From Tullyiplasma multilocale ATCC 49900 (lineage in GTDB: Bacteria > Bacillota_I > Bacilli_A > Mycoplasmatales > Mycoplasmataceae): a stretch of 49,738 nucleotides of DNA. Positions 44,043-49,738 of the stretch are shown here, piece by piece. The position numbers and the translations under genes were made by a program. The DNA lies in assembly GCF_000483165.1 (NCBI RefSeq), contig NZ_AXXW01000008.1:1-49738 (forward strand), in the 5' to 3' direction. The notes under the pieces are model-generated. The model was not told where the DNA came from. It did not search any database and saw only the letters and a list, made by a program, of their open reading frames with translations. The first letter of the stretch is position 1, and each line of letters starts with the position of its first letter.

Positions 44043-45770
44043 ATGATTAACAAATCTTCTAAAGATGATAAAACATTAAGCTCACGCTTAAGCTTTTTCA
44101 AAAGAGATAAAAATAATAAAGATAGCATTAAGAATAGATATGATTCAGACGAACGTAATAAAAAGAACCAAAGTCTTTTTGCGAAAGTTAGAATTTGATG
44201 ACCATTATCTAAAATTTCTGGAAGAATCTTTTTAATATACTTATTAGTAGTTTTACTTGGTGGATTTTTATTATCTATTCCTGGAGTTCTAACTAAAGCA
44301 GGAGAACAGTTTAACTGAGACTTTTTAACAGGGGTATTCACAGCAAGTTCAGCATTTAGTGATACTGGTATCAATATTGTCGATCCATCTCACCACTACT
44401 CATTTTGAGGTCAATTAATCATCTTAGTATTAATTGAAATTGGGGGAATTGGGGTATTAACATTTAAGATTGTTTTATTCTTAGCAATTAATAAGAAAAT
44501 TTCATTAAATGATACAGTTGTTGCTCAATCTGAACGTGGTAGTTCAACTACCAGTTCAACTATTGAAATGATTCGTGATGGATTTATTTGATTAACAATG
44601 GTTCAAATCTTTGCAGCAGCAATTCTATTCTTTGCTTTCTTCTTTTCTCAGCCCGGAACAGTTTCTAATAACTGAATGATTGATGAGAATGGTGTGGCTA
44701 CTCAAACTCCGATGGATGTAATTTCTCCATATCATAACTTTGGAAAATCATTATGATTTTCAATCTTTCACTCAACTAGTGCGATTAATAATGCTGGATT
44801 CGATTTAATTTCATCAAATTCACTCCAACCTTATAATGTTGAAGGGTCAAGATCTTATTTGATTCAAACTGTTTTCTTATTAGAATGAGTAATTGGAGGA
44901 TTGGGATATCCAACTTTCCATGATATTAAAAGAAAAATTAAAGCTAGAAGAACAGGACAAAAAGTTCGTTTTAGCTTATTTACAAAATTAAACTTCTGAA
45001 TTTACTTATTCTTATTTGTGGTTGGACCGTTATCAATGTTTGGTTCAGAAATGGCAAATTATGATAATTCTTTAATTTTCCATAACTACGAATATACTTT
45101 AGATTCAGTGACTGGACAATATTCAAGTGTTCACATTATTGGTGAGAAAAACTTTGGAGCAGGGTTAATGGACATCTTCTTTAATACCACGGCTGCCCGA
45201 AATTCAGGATTCTCAACTGTTAAAATCAATGACTTTAATGCTGGTTCAAAAACTATTATGTCAATTCTAATGTTTATTGGTTCAGCACCGAGTTCAACTG
45301 CGGGGGGAATTAGAACAACCACTTTTGCCATTATTCTATTGGCGAACTGAGCAATTATTAGAAATAGAAACTATACTTCAGCATTCAAAAAAACTATTCC
45401 CGAAAGAACAGTTAAAAGAGCATTTGCCGTATTCTTCATTTCAGCAGTAGCTGTTGCATTGGCAATTGTAATTATATATTGTGATTCTGCCCAATATCTA
45501 ACACCGGGATTAGATGGGGATACCCCATTCAAAAATGGTAACAACTCAATTATTGAAATCTTCACCTTAGTTACAAGTGCCTTCGGAACCGTTGGGATGA
45601 ATCCATTCACCCAACAACAAATGATTGCATTTGGGTGATTAACAAAAATAACATTAATTATCAGTATGTTCTTGGGACAATTAGGAATTTCAAATACTTT
45701 ATTAGCATTCATCAAACCTTCAAGAAAACAACCTTACCAATACCTTGAAGAAGATGTAACGATTGGATAG
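44043..45770 (+). CDS. ktrB: KtrB/TrkH-type potassium transporter
   Basis: A 575-residue membrane protein with four pore-loop repeats. The K+ filter segments appear as SDTGINI, NNAGFDL, RNSGFST and GTVGMNP, each keeping the filter Gly. About ten hydrophobic segments follow a basic cytoplasmic N-terminus of ~55 residues that is longer than usual. GAGGTGA at 44032-44038 selects ATG 44043 rather than the in-frame ATG at 44025. It takes up K+ with KtrA as gate. It ends eight bases before folD. Confidence 0.93.
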
Positions 45771-45778
45771 GTGAAAAT

Positions 45779-46636
45779 ATGAAAATTTTAGATGGAAAAG
45801 CATTAGCTTTAAAAACTCAAGAGAAACTAGCAAATGAAATTGCTGGTTTTGTTGAAGAAGGAAATCGTAAACCTAAACTTGCCGTTATTTTAATTGGTGA
45901 AGATGAAGCAAGTAAGGTTTATGTAAAACATAAGACTCGTACAGCTGAAAAAGTTGGGATTGAGGCTATTACAGTTAGAATGAATGAAAATGTAACTCAC
46001 GATGAGCTTTATAAAGTAATTGATGATTTAAATCGTGACGAAACAATTGACGGAATTCTATTACAACTTCCGATTCCACCTCGCTTTGTTGAAGAAGACT
46101 ATTTACAGGCAATTGCTCCAAATAAAGATGTTGATGGTTTTCATTATGTTCATCAAGGAAAAATGCTACAAGGTTATGATTCAATCTTTCCTTGTACACC
46201 ACTTGGGGTAGTTAATTTATTAAAAGAATATAATATTGATTTAGTTGGTAAAAATGTCACAATGATTGGAACTTCTAATATTGTTGGTAAACCACTAGCT
46301 GTAATGTTATTAAATCTTGGAGCAACTGTTACTATGTGTAATAAAAATACTGTTGATATTTCACTGCATACTAAAAATGCCGATATCTTAATATCAGCTA
46401 CAGGTAAACAATTTATTATTACCAAAGATATGGTTAAACCAAATGCCACAATCATTGACATCGGAATTGTTAGAGATCCAATCACTAATAAATTAGTTGG
46501 AGATGTTGATTTTGAAAATGTTGCTCCAATTGCGGGATATATAACACCAGTTCCTGGCGGGGTTGGTCCAATGACTGTAATCACATTAATGGAAAATACA
46601 GTCAAACTTTATAAAAAACATTTAGGTTTGAAATAG
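45779..46636 (+). CDS. folD: bifunctional methylenetetrahydrofolate dehydrogenase/cyclohydrolase
   Basis: A 285-residue enzyme that oxidises methylene-THF and opens methenyl-THF to formyl-THF, supplying one-carbon units. Catalytic Lys lies in YVKHKTR near residue 55, GILLQLPIPP near 100, the NADP-binding GTSNIVGKPLAVML near 167, and the C-terminal signature PGGVGPMTV near 262. Start ATG 45779 is eight bases after ktrB, with a weak GGTGA site. Length is normal. Confidence 0.96.
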   Translation: MKILDGKALALKTQEKLANEIAGFVEEGNRKPKLAVILIGEDEASKVYVKHKTRTAEKVGIEAITVRMNENVTHDELYKVIDDLNRDETIDGILLQLPIPPRFVEEDYLQAIAPNKDVDGFHYVHQGKMLQGYDSIFPCTPLGVVNLLKEYNIDLVGKNVTMIGTSNIVGKPLAVMLLNLGATVTMCNKNTVDISLHTKNADILISATGKQFIITKDMVKPNATIIDIGIVRDPITNKLVGDVDFENVAPIAGYITPVPGGVGPMTVITLMENTVKLYKKHLGLK

Positions 46637-46672
46637 GTATATAATATATTAAATAAATAAAAGGAGAAAATT

Positions 46673-47491
46673 ATGAACTTATCTAAAAAAGATCAAAAGA
46701 CTGTTAAAGCAAACAGTCAACGTAAATGACAGTTTAATAAGCGTTTTAAAGCGTCAAATATGTGTATTTTAATTTGTGGTGGATTAGGAATGGCCGCAGG
46801 GACAATTCTATTCTTCATGGGAGTATTATGACTATTATTAAGTAGTAGTGCTATCAATAGTGAAGCTAACAAAGAAATCTTAGAGAAATACTCAACAAAA
46901 GGGTTATGAGCATTAATTTGTGGTTTATACATGTTAATGATGTGTGCATTATCAGTGACATTATCTGCAAGTGCTATGTCTAACAAAACAACTTCTGCAA
47001 AAGTTCTTATCGAAGTAATTGCAATTGGTTCAGTTGTTTGTATGGCAGGGGGAATCTGAATGATTTTCACTCAAGAAGTAGATAAAACTGAAATTACAGC
47101 AATTGAAGCAAGTCAAGAATTAGAAGCGATTGAATCAATCGTCGAAGATAAATTGGATGAAACAGTAACTGATGAAGAAAGAGAACAAAAAGTTTATGAT
47201 GCTAAATACATTAAAGCTGTTGAATTCTTAAACCAAATTAAAGCTGGAGATATTGATGAAGAAAAATTAGTTTCAAGATTTTCTGCAGACTTTAAAGTTA
47301 TTTTCTTCGAAGCTAAAAAACAAATGATCTTAGATGGACAATTTGTTGAAAAAGAAAAATCAATTGACAATGTTATCGTGGCTGAAAATGATGATGAAAA
47401 CATTATTGTTGTTAATAAAGATGTAACTGTTGAAGAAGTTAAAGAAAACGACGATGAAGATCAAGGTTTCTTTTCAAGAAGAAATAAATAA
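46673..47491 (+). CDS. membrane protein with acidic cytoplasmic tail, unknown function
   Basis: A 272-residue protein. A basic N-terminus (~27 residues) is followed by three hydrophobic segments (~30-57, ~80-103, ~112-130), then a ~140-residue charged region rich in Glu, Asp and Val, ending FFSRRNK. A segment around residues 180-225 (AVEFLNQIKAGDIDEEKLV) looks helical. AAAGGAG and a TATAAT at 46640-46645 precede it. I do not recognise the family. Confidence 0.75.
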
Positions 47492-47494
47492 TAA

Positions 47495-47520
47495 AAGAGG
47501 GTAAAACCTTCTTTTTTTAT
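47495..47520 (+). terminator. intrinsic terminator
   Basis: AAGAGGGT pairs with ACCTTCTT (one G-T pair), followed by T residues. Confidence 0.75.
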
Positions 47521-47548
47521 TTTTTAGTAATAAATGATATATAATAAT

Positions 47549-47620
47549 AAAGCGATGAGCCGATGTCGAAGGATATCGAATAAAGAAGTGGGCGAACAGT
47601 TAAAATAGTCGCTTTTTTAT
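47549..47620 (+). ncRNA. candidate small RNA with closed ends and terminator
   Basis: TATAAT (47540-47545) is followed by about 70 bases whose ends pair: AAAGCGA (47549-47555) with TCGCTTT (47609-47615), running into T residues. Inside is a strong hairpin CGATGTC-GAAG-GATATCG (47561-47578) and an open GTGGGCGA. It has no ORF and is more GC-rich than its surroundings. It could be an RNA gene or a leader of the tRNA cluster. It lacks the SRP RNA GGAAGCA core. Confidence 0.4.
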
Positions 47621-47668
47621 TTGAAAATTTTAAAAAAACACAATTTTAAAAAAAATTTTAAAAAAATG

Positions 47669-47697
47669 TAGACTTTTGGTTTTTCCCATGATAATAT
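47669..47697 (+). promoter_or_regulatory. promoter of tRNA cluster
   Basis: TAGACT (47669-47674), 17 bases and TAATAT (47692-47697), preceded by alternating A and T runs like an UP element. The rRNA promoter at 49379 has a similar A/T-run upstream. Confidence 0.5.
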
Positions 47698-47749
47698 TTT
47701 TATTGTCCTGGTAAGAAGGAAATTAAATATTTAACCACAAATTATAAAC

Positions 47750-47825
47750 GGCTTTTTAGCTCAGTTGGTAGAGCAATCGGCTGTTAACCGATTTGTCACA
47801 GGTTCAAGTCCTGTAAAAGCCGCCA
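47750..47825 (+). tRNA. tRNA-Asn(GTT)
   Basis: Acceptor GGCTTTT pairs with AAAAGCC, the anticodon loop CTGTTAA carries GTT, the T-arm reads GGTTCAAGTCC, and CCA is encoded. First of four tRNA genes in a row. Confidence 0.96.
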
Positions 47826-47835
47826 TTTATTATTT

Positions 47836-47911
47836 GGCCTGTTGGTGAAGCGGTTAACACACACGGTTTTCATCCGTGGATACACGGGTTCGAACCCCGT
47901 ACAGGCTACCA
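47836..47911 (+). tRNA. tRNA-Glu(TTC)
   Basis: Stem CACGG around loop TTTTCAT gives anticodon TTC. The T-arm is GGGTTCGAACCCC, acceptor GGCCTGT pairs with ACAGGCT (G-T at the end), and CCA is encoded. Confidence 0.95.
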
Positions 47912-47916
47912 TTTTT

Positions 47917-47992
47917 GGAGTATTAGCTCAGTTGGGAGAGCTCCTGCCTTACAAGCAGGCGGTCGGCGGTTCGAGCCCGTCATACTCCACCA
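47917..47992 (+). tRNA. tRNA-Val(TAC)
   Basis: Stem CCTGC around loop CTTACAA gives anticodon TAC. Acceptor GGAGTAT pairs with ATACTCC, and CCA is encoded. Confidence 0.96.
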
Positions 47993-48010
47993 TTTTATTT
48001 GATTTAATAT

Positions 48011-48086
<76 letters not shown>

Positions 48087-48099
48087 TTAAGCATATTGA

Positions 48100-48126
48100 A
48101 AAAGACACTTCGGTGTCTTTTTTTTA
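48100..48126 (+). terminator. intrinsic terminator
   Basis: AAAGACAC, TTCG loop, GTGTCTTT and a T run end the four-tRNA transcript. Confidence 0.92.
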
Positions 48127-48181
48127 TTTTCATATAAACTTAAGTTCCTATATAATATTAAAAAGATTGAGGAGAATGCTT

Positions 48182-48991
48182 ATGAAGAAACTATTAGCTA
48201 TTTTGGGGGCAATTACTTTAACTGCTACTGCTAGTGCAACTGTTGTTGCTTGTGGAACTCAAATTGATACTATCAATGGAACATGAAGTCATAATAGTGG
48301 AGAATATAGAACTACCTTAACATATGATGACTTAGTGAGTTATTTACATTACAATACTGATATTGGAATTAAGAAAACCGGTCAGGGAAATATTAATCTA
48401 AAAGAACGTCAAAGTTTAAATAATATTTTTGCGCTATATAAAACTATTATTGAACACAAAGATGAATTATGAGAATCACTAGAAATAAAAGATCCAGAAC
48501 AAAAACCATCAACTCTAGCTGAAAAACCTGATGAAAAGTCTTATGCTACTTTTACTAAAAAACATTTTAGTCAAAATGTTATTGATGATTTAATAAAAGG
48601 TTTTGACAAAGAACAAAACATTTTAAATAAAGTTAATAAGAATTTGGAAATGGATTGAACTAAAGATTCAACAATGGAAGACTTTAATAATCTTGATATT
48701 TCATTGAGAATTAATGGGGCACTTAGACCAGATGATAGAATATTTGCTTTAAACACAATTTTGAGTGTAGATGAATGATTAACTAGCCAAAGAGATAATT
48801 TTGACAAAGAAGAAGTTACTTATTTTGCTAATTACATTTGAGACAATATCTTTAAACCGGTTAGTTCACTATCATTTGAAATGGAATTCGCTATTCATAA
48901 AGAAGAAGAAATCGAAACAAAAGAAGAAACAAATAAAACTGAAAAGTTTATTACTACATTTAATATTGAAATTGAGAGTTGAAGAAAATAA
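48182..48991 (+). CDS. lipoprotein of unknown function
   Basis: A 269-residue lipoprotein. Signal peptide 1-23 with Cys24 in VVACGTQ closely resembles that of the transporter lipoprotein at 3155 (MKKLLxILGA). The mature part is charged, has no membrane segment and no motif I know. It contains repeated Lys/Glu/Asp/Asn helices and a C-terminal beta-like stretch (FITTFNIEIESWRK). GAGGAG sits before the ATG. Several TGA Trp codons split the frame under the standard code. It is placed alone between two tRNA clusters. Confidence 0.75.
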
Positions 48992-49011
48992 AGAACTTCG
49001 GTTCTTTTTTT
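48989..49011 (+). terminator. intrinsic terminator
   Basis: AAAGAAC, TTCG loop and GTTCTTT with a T run follow the lipoprotein gene. Confidence 0.9.
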
Positions 49012-49090
49012 ATTTATATATTGCAAGATTTAATTTATAGTGATAATATTTTATAGTCCTTGGACAATCAAGCATAAAATAAACCGACAT

Positions 49091-49166
<76 letters not shown>

Positions 49167-49170
49167 TTAT

Positions 49171-49254
49171 GCGGGATTGGCGGAATTGGCAGACGCACTA
49201 GACTTAGGATCTAGCGTCTTCGACGTGGGGGTTCGAGTCCCCCATCCCGCACCA
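49171..49254 (+). tRNA. tRNA-Leu(TAG)
   Basis: An 84-base tRNA with a long variable arm (CGTCTTCGACG). Stem CTAGA around loop CTTAGGA gives anticodon TAG. Acceptor GCGGGAT pairs with ATCCCGC, and CCA is encoded. Confidence 0.96.
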
Positions 49255-49265
49255 ATTGACAATTA

Positions 49266-49299
49266 AAAAACTAGCACAGATATATGCTAGTTTTTATTT
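49266..49299 (+). terminator. intrinsic terminator
   Basis: AAAAACTAGCA pairs with TGCTAGTTTTT, ending the Lys-Leu tRNA transcript before the rRNA promoter. Confidence 0.9.
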
Positions 49300-49378
49300 T
49301 GTTAAAAGCTGTTGAATACATAAATTAACTTAATGAAAATGAACCTAAAAAACTTTTAAAAAAACTTTAAAAAAGTAT

Positions 49379-49406
49379 TTGTTTTCCATCTAGTATATGT
49401 TATTAT
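49379..49406 (+). promoter_or_regulatory. rRNA operon promoter
   Basis: TTGTTT (49379-49384), 16 bases and TATTAT (49401-49406), with A/T runs upstream (AAAAAACTTTT, AAAAAAACTTT) resembling an UP element. Confidence 0.55.
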
Positions 49407-49552
49407 TTAATAGTCGCCCACTAAGGGCAACACACAATGATCTTTGAAAACTAAATAGAACAACAAATTGTACAATCTTGTTCAAAATCAATTTTTGAGT
49501 AAACAAAATTACATATACAATAATAAAAGAAACAGTCAGAATCAATTCACAT
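49407..49552 (+). other. 16S rRNA leader
   Basis: About 146 bases between promoter and 16S start. It contains hairpin GCCC-ACTAA-GGGC (49416-49428) near the transcription start and a conserved-looking TCTTTGAAAACTAAATAG segment of the kind found in mollicute pre-rRNA leaders, probably for antitermination or processing. Confidence 0.5.
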
Positions 49553-49738
49553 TTTTTTCAAATGAGAGTTTGATCCTGGCTCAGGATAAACGCTGGCGGC
49601 ATGCCTAATACATGCAAGTCGAACGGGAGTGCTTGCACTCCAGTGGCGAACGGGTGAGTAACACGTATCTAATCTACCTAATAGCGGGGGATAGCCTTTG
49701 GAAACGAAGGGTAATACCGCATGAGAACTTCATTATCG
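49553..49738 (+). rRNA. rrs: 16S ribosomal RNA, 5' part
   Basis: The conserved 16S start (GAGAGTTTGATCCTGGCTCA) lies at 49564-49583, followed by AACGCTGGCGGC and the GGGTGAGTAACACGT block. The exact 5' end is estimated. The sequence is of the Mesoplasma/Entomoplasma/M. mycoides type and runs off the window. Confidence 0.97.

Noticed and set aside
45131-46605. Long minus-strand frames opposite ktrB and folD
   Set aside because: They mirror conserved plus-strand genes, lack ribosome binding sites and encode no recognisable protein.

Overview
The window reads as a chromosome segment of a mollicute from the Mesoplasma/Entomoplasma/Mycoplasma mycoides group. Three things show this: TGA encodes Trp throughout (conserved Trp positions read TGA and TGG is rare), the sequence is very AT-rich with short intergenic gaps, and the partial 16S rRNA and CCA-encoding tRNA genes are of that type. 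All coordinates use genetic code 4, so many genes look broken under the standard code but are intact here.

Left part (1-17100): nutrient import. A truncated copy of an ABC transporter cassette (369-2752: permease tail, second permease, metallo-beta-lactamase-fold lipoprotein) is followed by a complete copy (3155-10266: large substrate-binding-type lipoprotein, ATPase with a ~275-residue insert, two permeases, MBL lipoprotein). A second, unrelated importer follows (10639-17096: BMP-family nucleoside-binding lipoprotein, double ATPase, a permease fused to a ~500-residue coiled coil, and a second permease). Both complete operons have nearly the same promoter and the same purine-type riboswitch, of the guanine/2'-deoxyguanosine family described in Mesoplasma florum, followed by an intrinsic terminator. 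I infer one purine-controlled scavenging regulon: a surface phosphodiesterase/nuclease-like protein with its own ABC importer, plus a nucleoside ABC importer.

Middle part (17174-37306): mostly housekeeping. It holds tsaD, an RpiR-type regulator, an alpha/beta hydrolase, a Cof-type HAD phosphatase, asnS, a family 2 glycosyltransferase, an RDD membrane protein, pcrA, ptsH, a hypothetical protein, a CPBP intramembrane protease, an RluC/D pseudouridine synthase, a flippase-like membrane protein, ligA and gatCAB.

Right-middle part (37463-42503): two paralogous RpiR-like regulators precede a three-gene operon of membrane-anchored coiled-coil proteins. A 20-base element lies about 65 bases upstream of both the second regulator and the coiled-coil operon. 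A shorter inverted form of its core precedes the first regulator, which suggests a dedicated regulatory circuit for surface proteins.

Right part (42539-49738): divergent KtrA and KtrB potassium-uptake genes flank a 560-base gap with a candidate structured RNA, a terminator and an 11-bp dyad at the ktrB promoter. Then come folD, a membrane protein, a small RNA candidate, tRNA-Asn, -Glu, -Val and -Thr, a lipoprotein gene, tRNA-Lys and -Leu, and the promoter, leader and 5' end of a 16S rRNA gene. I saw no CRISPR array, prophage or intact insertion sequence. Only the left edge shows an IS-like inverted repeat.
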